Assembly: GCA_018268515.1 (NCBI GenBank)
Contig: JAFDWK010000021.1
Coordinates: 1-37,042 of the forward strand
Length of the DNA: 37,042 nt
From: Actinomycetota bacterium
Lineage (GTDB): Bacteria; Actinomycetota; Actinomycetes; Actinomycetales; Microbacteriaceae
Direction: 5' to 3'
Position numbers and translations under genes: made by a program. Under the pieces are notes generated by a model. It made no database searches, was not told the DNA's origin, and saw only the letters and a list, made by a program, of their open reading frames with translations. Shown in pieces: positions 1-6,949 of this stretch. Each line of letters begins with the position of its first letter. Position 1 is the stretch's first letter.

Positions 1-324
1 GCTACCCGAAGCCCCGGCTAAACAAGCGCAGCTCGCGAGCTTGCCGATCACGAAGCACCAGCCCGCGATGAAGCCCCACCACGGCCCCAGTTCGGCCCGG
101 CCATAGGCATAGGTGCCGCCCGACACCGGATGCACGGCCGCGAGCTGTGCCGACGAGGTGGCGTTGCAGAACGCCACGAACCCGGCGAGCACCAGCGAGA
201 TCATCAGGCCCGACCCGGCAGCTCCCAGGGCCGGGCCCCAGACCGTGAAGACGCCGGCGCCGATCATGGATCCGAGGCCGATCGCGACGGCATCGGCGAG
301 CGTCAGGCGGCGGGCGAGCGGCAT
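1..324 (-). CDS. APC-family amino acid permease, N-terminal part (truncated by the window edge)
   Basis: The reverse strand reads from ATG at 322-324 off the left edge, giving 108 codons of the N-terminus. The first membrane segment carries GLGSMIGAGVF (about residues 17-27), the classic TM1 motif of the amino acid-polyamine-organocation (APC) superfamily. Later come a hydrophobic stretch (LMISLVLAGFVAFCNA) and SGGTYAYGRAELGPWWGF, also typical of these permeases, in which the equivalent TM3 region helps form the substrate path. It should import an amino acid or related amine across the cytoplasmic membrane; the substrate cannot be read from this fragment. GGAGG lies only one base before the ATG, so the start is probable but not certain. 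The downstream neighbour is outside the window. Confidence 0.85.
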   Translation of the reverse strand, partial: MPLARRLTLADAVAIGLGSMIGAGVFTVWGPALGAAGSGLMISLVLAGFVAFCNATSSAQLAAVHPVSGGTYAYGRAELGPWWGFIAGWCFVIGKLASCACLAGASGS

Positions 325-390
325 GCCTCCATCATCCCGGAGCGCGAGGCCGGGGACGGGCCGCAGGATCCGGAGCCGGCCCCCCAGCGC

Positions 391-885
391 TCAGGAGCGG
401 GCCGCCGTGACCCGCTTCTTCTCCCGCACGTACACCTCGCGCCGCACACGTGCCACCACATCGCCGGCGCCATCGGTGATCTCCGTCTCGAACCACTCGA
501 GCACCTTCGCGCCGCCGGTGGCGCGCGACCTGATATCGGCGACCCGCTCCGCCGGCACGTGGAAGCGCGCCGTCAGTATGCCGCGGCCCGGCTTGAGGAA
601 CTCGATCTCGCCGCGGGTGTCCCACACGACGTAGTCGCGGCCGAGCTGATGCATCACCAGCATGAAGAAGTACGGGTCGGTCATGGCCTGCATGGACCCG
701 CCGAACGCGGTCTTCACGTAGTTGCGTGTGAACACGTTCACGTGCAGCTCGACGGTCGCCTGGGTCCAGTCGGCGCTGAAACCGCGCACTCTGATCCCGC
801 TGAAGAGGTTCGGGATCCACAGGCTCATGCCGACGGCGAGACGGCGGGGCGTGATGCGCATGCGCCAAGTCTTGTCGCCGACCAT
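391..885 (-). CDS. DUF4442 hotdog-fold protein (possible acyl-CoA thioesterase-like)
   Basis: The protein has 164 residues and matches the DUF4442 pattern from end to end: NYVKTAFGGSMQAMTDPYF (about 54-72), then LGRDYVVWDTRGEIEFLKPG and a closing antiparallel strand region (VVARVRREVYV). DUF4442 proteins adopt the hotdog fold of PaaI/YbgC-type thioesterases and are usually annotated as uncharacterised or thioesterase-like. The Asp and Gly-rich segment (GGSMQAMTD) falls where hotdog thioesterases bind the acyl-CoA. No signal peptide or membrane segment is seen, so a cytoplasmic protein is expected. It is transcribed away from the GntR operon, with 89 bp between the two starts. The physiological substrate is unknown. 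Confidence 0.85.
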   Translation of the reverse strand: MVGDKTWRMRITPRRLAVGMSLWIPNLFSGIRVRGFSADWTQATVELHVNVFTRNYVKTAFGGSMQAMTDPYFFMLVMHQLGRDYVVWDTRGEIEFLKPGRGILTARFHVPAERVADIRSRATGGAKVLEWFETEITDGAGDVVARVRREVYVREKKRVTAARS

Positions 886-974
886 CGCCGGCGCTGAATC
901 GACTGGATCCCTTCCACAATTGATCTAGTTGACATAGAATAAGTGCACAGAGGCGAAGAGAGCGAGGTACGGCG
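886..974. promoter_or_regulatory. Divergent control region of the DUF4442 gene and the GntR operon
   Basis: This AT-richer spacer between divergent starts contains TTGACA (929-934) followed directly by TAGAAT (935-940) and the palindrome GTGCAC (943-948), plus CAATTG at 917-922. TTGACA and TAGAAT resemble -35 and -10 elements but are too close together to act as one promoter, so they may belong to different or overlapping promoters. YtrA-type GntR repressors usually bind near their own promoter, so an operator here is expected. Which bases form it is inference. Confidence 0.35.
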
Positions 975-1340
975 ATGCTGATCCGGATCGATGCCGACAG
1001 CGCGCAGCCGCTGTTCGCCCAGATCGCGGCCTCCGTGCGCGCGGAGGTGCTCGCGGGGCGGCTGCGGCCCGGCGATCGGCTGCCCGCGGCGCGCGAGCTC
1101 TCGGCCGCGATCGACGTCAACGTGCACACCGTGCTGCGCGCCTATCAGGAGCTGCGGGACGAGGGGCTGGTCGACCTGCGCCGCGGACGGGGCGCCGTGC
1201 TCTCCGCCGCGGCGGCGCCGCTCGCCGACCTCGCCGAGGACATCACCGCGCTGGTGCGCCGGGGGGCCGCACTCGGCATCACCCCCGCGACGCTCGCCGC
1301 CCTGATCGCCGCACACGAACCAGAGAGGACCACCTCATGA
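975..1340 (+). CDS. GntR-family transcriptional regulator, YtrA subfamily
   Basis: This 121-residue protein has a winged helix-turn-helix at about 10-75 (PLFAQIAASVRAEVLAGRL, then LPAARELSAAIDVNVHTVLRAYQEL and GLVDLRRGRGAVL). It ends in a short helical tail of about 40 residues and lacks the large effector domain of FadR or HutC relatives. Short size plus a short tail defines the YtrA subfamily, whose members typically repress operons for membrane transport or envelope-stress proteins. Its stop overlaps the start of the next gene (ATGA at 1337-1340), so it is co-transcribed with the DUF1648 and CPBP membrane proteins and probably controls them. The ATG at 975 has GAGG eight bases upstream. 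Confidence 0.93.
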   Translation: MLIRIDADSAQPLFAQIAASVRAEVLAGRLRPGDRLPAARELSAAIDVNVHTVLRAYQELRDEGLVDLRRGRGAVLSAAAAPLADLAEDITALVRRGAALGITPATLAALIAAHEPERTTS

Positions 1341-2428
1341 ACGACCGTTCCGGTGCTGCCGCGCAGGATCTGACCGCGATCCCGGCCCGCGACCTGCGTC
1401 GCGCGCGCCTGATGGCTCTGATCCTCGGCGTCGTGGTGCCCCTGGTGCTGTCGGGTGTCGTGCTCGGGCTGGTCCTGGCCTGGCTGCCCGAGCTGCCCGC
1501 GCCCGCCGCGACCCACTGGGGTCCGTCCGGCGTCGACGGGTTCGGTCCGCCGGTCGTGTTCGCCTGGATGTCGGTGCTGCTCGGGTTCGTGCTGCCCGCG
1601 GTGCTGACGATCACGACCATCATCGGCGTACGCGATCACTGGGGCGGCGGCGCCCGGCTCCTCGTCGGGATGGCACTGGGTATCTCCGGGCTCAGCGCGG
1701 TCCTCACTCTGGGCGTCGTGGCCGCGCAACGCGGGCTCGCCGACGCGAAGCAGGCCGGCGACACCTTGGGGGTGATGCTGCTGTCCTTCGGCGCGTTCGT
1801 CGTGCTGATCGGGGTCGGCTGGCTGCTGCAGCCGCACATCCGTCCGGCCCCTGCGACGCCGCTGCGGCCCGCGCACGTGGATTCGATCGCCCGGGGAGAG
1901 CGGGTGGTGTGGCTCGCGACGGCGACACTGTCCCGGCCGGCGGTGATCCTCATCTCGCTGCTCATCGTGGTCGTGGTCGGCATCACCGCGTTCATGGCGA
2001 TCCGGTTCACCGACCGGCTGTGGGTGCCGGTGCTGACGCTGCTGCTCATCGGCGGCGCCTTCGCCTCGTCCGCCTCGTTCCGCGTGCGCGTCGGGCCGGA
2101 CGGCCTGCGGATCCGCTCCCTCGTCGGCTTCCCGCGGGTGCATGTGCCGCTCGACGAGATCGTCTCCGTGCGTGCGGTGGAGTGCAACCCGTTCGGGGAG
2201 TTCGGCGGGTTCGGCTGGCGGCTGGGCCTCGACGGGCGCACCGGTATCGTGCTGCGTCGCGGCCCCGCGATCGAGGTCGAGCGTCGCGACAAGCGCCCCC
2301 TGGTCGTCACGGTCGATGGCGCCGCGGTCGGCGCGGGCGTGCTGCAGGCGTACCTGGAGCGGGATGCGTCGCCACGAGACGTGGGACAGGATGGCGGAGC
2401 GCCCGGCGACGAGCGCACCGGACGATGA
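1337..2428 (+). CDS. DUF1648-domain integral membrane protein
   Basis: The 363-residue protein has an N-terminal membrane segment (about 26-50) followed by THWGPSGVDGFG, the hallmark P-x-HW-x-x-G-x-x-D/N signature of DUF1648. Further hydrophobic segments lie near 70-95, 107-130, 141-163 and two near 200-245. The C-terminal cytoplasmic part (about 245-345) is beta-rich and PH-like (SFRVRVGPDGLRIRSLVGFPRVHVPLDEIVSV), as is common in DUF1648 proteins paired with GntR regulators. Known relatives such as Bacillus SdpI use this fold in immunity to a toxic peptide, but no toxin gene is seen here. ATGA overlaps link it to the genes on both sides, so it sits in the middle of a three-gene operon. Confidence 0.85.
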   Translation: MNDRSGAAAQDLTAIPARDLRRARLMALILGVVVPLVLSGVVLGLVLAWLPELPAPAATHWGPSGVDGFGPPVVFAWMSVLLGFVLPAVLTITTIIGVRDHWGGGARLLVGMALGISGLSAVLTLGVVAAQRGLADAKQAGDTLGVMLLSFGAFVVLIGVGWLLQPHIRPAPATPLRPAHVDSIARGERVVWLATATLSRPAVILISLLIVVVVGITAFMAIRFTDRLWVPVLTLLLIGGAFASSASFRVRVGPDGLRIRSLVGFPRVHVPLDEIVSVRAVECNPFGEFGGFGWRLGLDGRTGIVLRRGPAIEVERRDKRPLVVTVDGAAVGAGVLQAYLERDASPRDVGQDGGAPGDERTGR

Positions 2429-2472
2429 GCGGGCGCGCCGCGGAGCCCGCGGCACGAGGAACGGAGCGGACG

Positions 2473-3567
2473 ATGAGCGAGCACGACGGCACGGCGACCA
2501 CGGCGACGGACGACGAGGCTCGCGCGCCGCAGGGCGCACCGGTGCGCATCGGATTCGGCGCGATCGTCGCGTACGTGCTGCTGGCGTGCGGGCTCGCCTG
2601 GCTGGTGGTGCTGCCGCTGTGGCTGGGCGATGGGCTGCGGGAGCCGTACGCTCTGCCGTTGCTGTCGGCGCTCATGTACACCCCCGCGGTCGCGGTGGTG
2701 GTCGTGCTGGCGGTGTTCCGGCCGATCCCGAAGGGGCGGCGGCTGCGGTTCCTCGGCATGTGGCCGCTGCGGCCCGCGAAGCGCGTCGTGTGGCTGATGG
2801 TGATCGGGTGGCTGGCGCCGCCGCTGCTCGTGGCGGTCTCGGTCGTGGTCGCCGCGTTGTGCGGCTGGCTGTCGATCGACCTGCTCGGGTTCTCCGGGTT
2901 CACCCACCTGCTCGCGGAGAAGGCGCCCGCGGGCACCCCGCTGCCGCCGGCGATCGTGCTGATCCTCGCCCAGGCGGTGAGCATCCCGTTCGCGGCGGCC
3001 ACGATCAACGCGCTCGCCGCGTTCGGCGAGGAACTGGGCTGGCGCGGCTTCCTCGTGCCGGCGCTGCGCCGCTACGGCACCTGGCCCGCGCTGGTGATCA
3101 GCGGTGCGATCTGGGGGTTGTGGCACGCGCCGATCATCCTGCTCGGCTACAACTTCGGCCGCACCGACATCTCCGGCGTGCTGCTCATGACCGGCGGGGG
3201 CATCGTGTGGGGCGTGCTGCTGGGATGGCTGCGACTGCGGTCCGCGTCGATGTGGCCCGCGGTGTTCGCGCACGGGGCGCTCAACGCCTCGGCGTCCATG
3301 TACCTGTGGTTCTTCGCCTGGGGAAGCACGGCGGATCCGGCGCTCGTGCTCCCGCTGGGCGTCGCGGGCTGGATCGTCGGCGCGGCCGTCATCCTCGTGC
3401 TGATCCTCACCCGGCAGTTCCGCCGGCAGCCGGAGCTGGCCCCCGACCGCCCGCGCACCCTGCCGTCGACCCTGCCTGAGGTCGCCGCGGAGGTCGGCAC
3501 GGGGCCAGGGACCGGTGACGGTGCGGGGCCGGACACGATGCCGGAGACCCCGCCGCCCCCGCGCTGA
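2473..3567 (+). CDS. CPBP-family intramembrane metalloprotease-like protein
   Basis: About eight membrane segments surround the CPBP (CAAX protease and bacteriocin-processing, ABI) motifs. These are FGEELGWRGFLVPAL (the EExxxR motif), then WGLWHAPIILLGYNF (second metal-ligand His) and AVFAHGALNAS (HxxxN). All putative zinc ligands and the catalytic Glu are present, so an active membrane glutamic or metallo-protease is plausible. The long Pro/Thr-rich C-terminus is likely cytoplasmic. The ATG at 2473 has GGAG seven bases upstream. An in-frame ATG at 2425 overlaps the previous stop by 4 nt (ATGA) and would add 16 residues of low-complexity sequence. Both starts imply coupling to the DUF1648 gene. 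The substrate is unknown. Confidence 0.88.
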   Translation: MSEHDGTATTATDDEARAPQGAPVRIGFGAIVAYVLLACGLAWLVVLPLWLGDGLREPYALPLLSALMYTPAVAVVVVLAVFRPIPKGRRLRFLGMWPLRPAKRVVWLMVIGWLAPPLLVAVSVVVAALCGWLSIDLLGFSGFTHLLAEKAPAGTPLPPAIVLILAQAVSIPFAAATINALAAFGEELGWRGFLVPALRRYGTWPALVISGAIWGLWHAPIILLGYNFGRTDISGVLLMTGGGIVWGVLLGWLRLRSASMWPAVFAHGALNASASMYLWFFAWGSTADPALVLPLGVAGWIVGAAVILVLILTRQFRRQPELAPDRPRTLPSTLPEVAAEVGTGPGTGDGAGPDTMPETPPPPR

Positions 3568-3625
3568 TCGGAGCGCCGGCCGCGACATCTCCGGCCCTTG
3601 AGCGCTGAGAGCCGGCGCGCCGCCC

Positions 3626-3704
3626 GGATCGGAACCGGATCCGGATCGGAATCGGATCGGATCCGGATCGGAATCGGATCGGATCCGGATCGGATCCGGA
3701 TCGG
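3626..3704. repeat. 11-bp GGATCGG minisatellite between the CPBP and methyltransferase genes
   Basis: A tandem array is built from 11-bp units. GGATCGGAACC (3626) is followed by a partial GGATCC (3637). Then come GGATCGGAATC (3643), GGATCGGATCC (3654), GGATCGGAATC (3665), GGATCGGATCC (3676), GGATCGGATCC (3687) and a partial GGATCGG (3698). The alternation of the AATC and ATCC forms makes an exact 22-bp higher-order repeat (3643-3664 and 3665-3686). The unit is not a multiple of three and no supported frame crosses it, so it is non-coding. It ends 37 bp before the methyltransferase start. Confidence 0.92.
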
Positions 3705-3729
3705 TCTTGATCGGCTCGTCCGCAGGCGC

Positions 3730-3735
3730 GAAGCT
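3730..3735 (+). promoter_or_regulatory. Candidate -10 element of a leaderless transcript (methyltransferase gene)
   Basis: GAAGCT is followed by exactly six bases and then the ATG at 3742. The spacing matches several other genes in this window, but only A2 and T6 of the TANNNT consensus are kept, so this is the weakest member of the set. Confidence 0.3.
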
Positions 3736-3741
3736 GGGCGC

Positions 3742-4410
3742 ATGGCCCAACCGAACCCGGCGAACTGGCGCGCCGCCGACGACTATCTCGCCGAGACCCT
3801 GGTCGGGCACGATCCCGCCCTCGAAGCGGCGCTCGGCGCGCAGCAGGAGGCGGGGATGCCCGCGATCGAGGTCGCGCCGGTCAGCGGCAAGCTGCTGAAC
3901 CTGCTGGTGCGGATCTCCGGCGCCCGCCGGGTGCTCGAGATCGGCACCCTGGGCGGCTACTCCACGATCTGGATGGCGCGGGCCGTGGGCGAGGCCGGTC
4001 GCGTCGTCACGATCGAGGCGGAGCCCGCCAACGGGGCGGTCGCACGGGCGAGCATCGATGCCGCGGGCGTGGGGGAGCGGGTCGAGATCCGCATCGGTCG
4101 GGCGGCCGAGGTGCTCCCGTCCCTGGAGGATGACGAGCCGTTCGACCTGGTGTTCATCGACGCCGACAAGGAGTCGAACACGCTCTATCTGGACTGGGCC
4201 GCACGCCTCGGGCACCCCGGATCCGTGGTCGTCGTCGACAACATCGGCAGGGACGGCGACATCATCGACCCGGCGTCGGGCGATTCCAAGGTGGTCGGCA
4301 CGCGGGAGGGCCTGGAGATGCTCGGGCGCGACCCCCGCTTCGACGCGACCGCGTTGCAGACGGTCGGCGCGAAGGGCTGGGACGGCGTGGCGATCGCCGT
4401 CGTGGTCTGA
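3742..4410 (+). CDS. O-methyltransferase, family 3 (SAM-dependent, CCoAOMT/COMT-like)
   Basis: The protein has 222 residues, the usual length of this family. SAM-binding motif I is RVLEIGTLGGYSTIWMA (about 55-71), the acidic strand-2 end is VVTIEAEP, and FDLVFIDADKESN (about 135-147) carries the Asp residues that bind the divalent metal and catechol-like oxygen in the cation-dependent group. VVVVDNIGRDGDI is the second metal-binding strand, and KGWDGVAIAVV closes the fold. It should methylate a hydroxyl on a small aromatic or similar acceptor in the cytoplasm; the acceptor is unknown. The start at 3742 is chosen because conserved sequence begins there and the upstream DNA is minisatellite. 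There is no clear Shine-Dalgarno sequence. Confidence 0.93.
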   Translation: MAQPNPANWRAADDYLAETLVGHDPALEAALGAQQEAGMPAIEVAPVSGKLLNLLVRISGARRVLEIGTLGGYSTIWMARAVGEAGRVVTIEAEPANGAVARASIDAAGVGERVEIRIGRAAEVLPSLEDDEPFDLVFIDADKESNTLYLDWAARLGHPGSVVVVDNIGRDGDIIDPASGDSKVVGTREGLEMLGRDPRFDATALQTVGAKGWDGVAIAVVV

Positions 4411-4497
4411 GCCTCCCACGACGACCGGAAGGCATCACGGAGCGCACGGCATCCGGACACACCCCGGTCGGGCGACCCCTCGCGCCGCGGATCGGGT

Positions 4498-4503
4498 CAC
4501 AAT
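4498..4503 (+). promoter_or_regulatory. Candidate -10 element of a leaderless transcript (PH-domain gene)
   Basis: CACAAT is followed by GGACGC and then the GTG start at 4510. The hexamer lies exactly six bases before the start codon, there is no Shine-Dalgarno sequence, and no good -35 is visible. Confidence 0.5.
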
Positions 4504-4509
4504 GGACGC

Positions 4510-5073
4510 GTGACGCAACCGGTGGGACTGAGCGGGCGGCCGATGACGCCGCCGCCCGGCGTGTCCGCCGAGGAGCGCCTGATCGCGCGCTTCCATCCGC
4601 ACGCACGGCACCTGTTCTGGTCGGCGCTGGTGCTCATCGTCGTCGCCGGAGCGACCGGGTTCTTCACCGACAACCTCCCGGCGCCGATCGCGGGCTGGGC
4701 GAAGGACTGGATGCTGTGGACCGCCGCGGGGGCGCTCGTGCTGCTGCTCGTGGTGGTCCCGTACGTGGTGTGGCTCTCGCGCCGGGTCACCATCACGACG
4801 CGCCGGGTGATCGTCCGCGACGGCATCGGGATCCGCCGCAGCACCGAGATGTCGCACGCCCGCGGATACACGATCTCGGTGCGCCGCGGCCCGCTGCAGC
4901 GCCTCGCGGGCGCCGGGACGGTGCTGCTCTCGAACGGCGTCGACGCGCCGCTGCGACTGCGTGACGTGCCGAACGTCGCGCTCGTGCAGGAGACTCTCAC
5001 CGACCAGATCGAGGTGGGACAGATCCTCGCCCACCGCGACGCGCAGGCCGCGCAGAACCCCTACACCGCCTGA
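4510..5073 (+). CDS. Bacterial PH (bPH2/YdbS-like) domain membrane protein
   Basis: The protein has 187 residues. A Pro-rich cytoplasmic start is followed by two membrane segments (about 36-54 and 71-91) and then a bacterial Pleckstrin-homology-like beta domain (VTITTRRVIVRDGIGIRRSTEMSHARGYTISVRRGPLQRLAGAGTVLLSNG split over about 95-150, closing with LVQETLTDQIEV). Proteins of this layout are widespread in Actinobacteria and usually sit immediately upstream of purK-purE, but their function is unknown. Here about 2.1 kb of extra DNA separates it from purK. GTG at 4510 is preferred because the nearby ATG at 4502 soon meets a stop codon. Confidence 0.88.
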   Translation: MTQPVGLSGRPMTPPPGVSAEERLIARFHPHARHLFWSALVLIVVAGATGFFTDNLPAPIAGWAKDWMLWTAAGALVLLLVVVPYVVWLSRRVTITTRRVIVRDGIGIRRSTEMSHARGYTISVRRGPLQRLAGAGTVLLSNGVDAPLRLRDVPNVALVQETLTDQIEVGQILAHRDAQAAQNPYTA

Positions 5074-5123
5074 CGCGCGCCCGCAGCGCCCAGGGACGTT
5101 CGCCCTTCGCAGCGCGGATTCGC

Positions 5124-6083
5124 TTACGGTAGGGCGTGGACCATCGGCACGACTCTGCTCGCATCTGCTCCGAGCAGGTCGGCGTCCGGTATGGGCACGT
5201 AGAGGGCGCTCCGGTAGGCGCGGGCGTCTCCGGTGAGGACCCATGCAGAGCCTCGCCGCACGCGCACCGGCGAGGCGAAGCGGATCCGGTCGCGCCTGTG
5301 CAGCCGTGTGAGGAGTTCGCGCACACTCCACTCGTGCATACATACAGCGGCACCTGCTCCGCGCACCGCATCAACGACGGAAAGATTCTGTACTGGCCTG
5401 TCTTCATCGAGCATCGGAGTCGTGTCCACGTCGAGGTGAAGAGACCTGGCCAAGGGCGCGAGTGTCTCGACGCTGCGCACGGTCGTCGCCGAGAGGACGC
5501 TACTCAGTTCGAATGCAGCGGCGATCGCGGTGAGCGCCTGTGCAACGTGGCGACCAGCGTCGGCAAGCGGGCGTGTCGCATCGGATCCGTCCCACTCCGT
5601 GCTGCTGACGGCTGCGGCACCACGGATCACGAGTGTGGCCCGATCGCGAGGCGACGCGAGGTGGGGATGGAGTGCAGCGAGACGGTGCGCCAGTATCAGG
5701 GCGAGGGCGCGTTCCCTTGCGTGGGTGAGGAGATGCAGCGCGGTCGTGGGTCGTACCCAGCGGAAGTCATCGATCTCGGAGTTCGGAGAAAAGGTTCCCG
5801 CCATCGCCTCCATCGACCAGTACCGTACGATCTTCTCGTGTCCCGCCCGATCGCGGTAGCGGATCGAGGGCAGTTCTTCGCCCAGCACGCCGTCGAGGCC
5901 GGTTTCCTCGCGCAGTTCGCGGTAGGCACACGCATGCGCGACCTCACCGGGATCAGCGCGTCCCTTGGGGATCGACCAGTCGCCACGCTTTCGGCGATGG
6001 ACCAATCCGAACTCGATCGTGCCACGTGCGCCGACGCGCCACGGCAGCGCACCTGACGTGGATGTGTGTGTCTGACCGGTCAT
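5124..6083 (-). CDS. NUDIX hydrolase fused to a degenerate histidine-phosphatase domain (MutT1-like)
   Basis: The 319-residue architecture matches mycobacterial MutT1, with an N-terminal NUDIX domain and a C-terminal histidine-phosphatase domain. The NUDIX box is complete at 41-63 (G41, E47, R55-E56, E59-E60, G62), so hydrolysis of 8-oxo-dGTP or diadenosine polyphosphates is plausible. In the phosphatase domain the RHG/RHA motif reads LVIRGAAAV, so the phospho-accepting His is Gly155, although R154, R203 (SATTVRSVETL) and H250 (VCMHE) remain. That half is probably inactive or only binds ligand. The ATG at 6083 has GGAG eight bases upstream and overlaps the stop of the ABC relic by 4 nt. In other actinobacteria such genes often lie beside ppk; here the gene is out of that context. 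Confidence 0.88.
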   Translation of the reverse strand: MTGQTHTSTSGALPWRVGARGTIEFGLVHRRKRGDWSIPKGRADPGEVAHACAYRELREETGLDGVLGEELPSIRYRDRAGHEKIVRYWSMEAMAGTFSPNSEIDDFRWVRPTTALHLLTHARERALALILAHRLAALHPHLASPRDRATLVIRGAAAVSSTEWDGSDATRPLADAGRHVAQALTAIAAAFELSSVLSATTVRSVETLAPLARSLHLDVDTTPMLDEDRPVQNLSVVDAVRGAGAAVCMHEWSVRELLTRLHRRDRIRFASPVRVRRGSAWVLTGDARAYRSALYVPIPDADLLGADASRVVPMVHALP

Positions 6084-6949
6084 CGGAGCAACTCCGTTTC
6101 GAGATTCCGTCCGCTCGAACGTCCGAGTGGAGAAAGCGTGGGGAGCGTATCGCTTGGCGCGAGTGCACGCCGGTCTCGCCGCGGGGGCTGCGCAACGAGG
6201 GACGTAACCCGGCTCTCGGAAGGAACGGTGTACGCCACTGTCGGCGCAGCGTCGGCTGGAGTTGGATTCACCACGGGCGTCGGGGTGCCGGTCAGGGCAG
6301 CGCGGGCAGTGTGCGCTGCACGTGCATGTTCCCGCTCCGCATCGTTCGGGTCGATGATATCCCCCTGCTGCAGTCGCTCGAGCGTCGCGTACAGCCCGTC
6401 TTCGCGGAGGAGTTCCTCGTGGGTGCCCTGCTCGATGATGAGTCCCATGATCGACGACTTCCCTGCGTCCGTGGGGCCGGTGATCGCGATCATCTGGCCG
6501 GGGGCGGCTCGCAGGTCGATGTCGAGCAGCGTCCGGTGTCCGGGCGCGTACTCGAAGTCCACGCTGCGCAGTTCCATCGCGCCTCTGGCGGGTCTGAGGT
6601 TCCGGGCGCCGTCGCGGCTGATGATGTCTGGCGCGGTGCCGAGCAACTCGCGCTCGTGACGGTGTTCGCTCGCATACGCCTGCATGATGCGCACGGATCC
6701 GAAGGTCTCGGAAACGGTCGATGGGATCTCGCTGTTCTTGGCTCTCGCCTGTCGTGATGCCGCCCTGATCCGTCGACGGTAGAAGAGGACGACGGCGAAC
6801 AGCCTCGGCGCGACGGCCAGCGAGATGAGAGCGAAGGCAGGGTCCACGAGGAAGCAGATTCCGGCGATGAACAACAGTAGAGCGCCGACGATGAGCGGCC
6901 GCAGATATGGCAGCAGGGCGGCACGAAACCACCAACATGTCTTGAACAA
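6080..6949 (-). pseudogene. ABC-exporter relic with internal in-frame deletions
   Basis: The 289-codon reading frame resembles a fused membrane/ATPase ABC exporter (MsbA/LmrA-like) with large parts missing. Residues 1-30 resemble the first membrane segment. They jump to a TM4-like region (LFIAGICFLVDPAFALISLAVAP) and the coupling-helix segment SVRIMQAYASEHRHERELLG, then straight to the ATPase start (MELRSVDFEYAPG). The Walker A motif survives as GPTDAGKSS with an unusual Asp. It is followed at once by LIIEQGTHEELL, which normally comes after the H-loop, so the Q-loop, signature, Walker B and H-loop are gone. A long Ala/Pro/Thr-rich tail follows. About 580 residues would be expected for a functional half-transporter. 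The frame is still open and overlaps the NUDIX start by 4 nt (ATGA), so some translation may persist for coupling. Confidence 0.75.

Noticed and set aside
929-940. TTGACA directly followed by TAGAAT as one promoter
   Set aside because: There is no spacer between the two hexamers, so they cannot act as -35 and -10 of the same promoter.
3626-3704. The GGATCGG array as part of a longer methyltransferase N-terminus
   Set aside because: The 11-bp period shifts frame with each unit, and conserved methyltransferase sequence starts only at 3742.
1636-4419. A 927-codon minus-strand open frame opposite the DUF1648, CPBP and methyltransferase genes
   Set aside because: Its translation is rich in Arg, His, Asp, Gln and Pro, as expected of an antisense shadow in GC-rich DNA, and it crosses the minisatellite. 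The plus-strand genes have clear domains.
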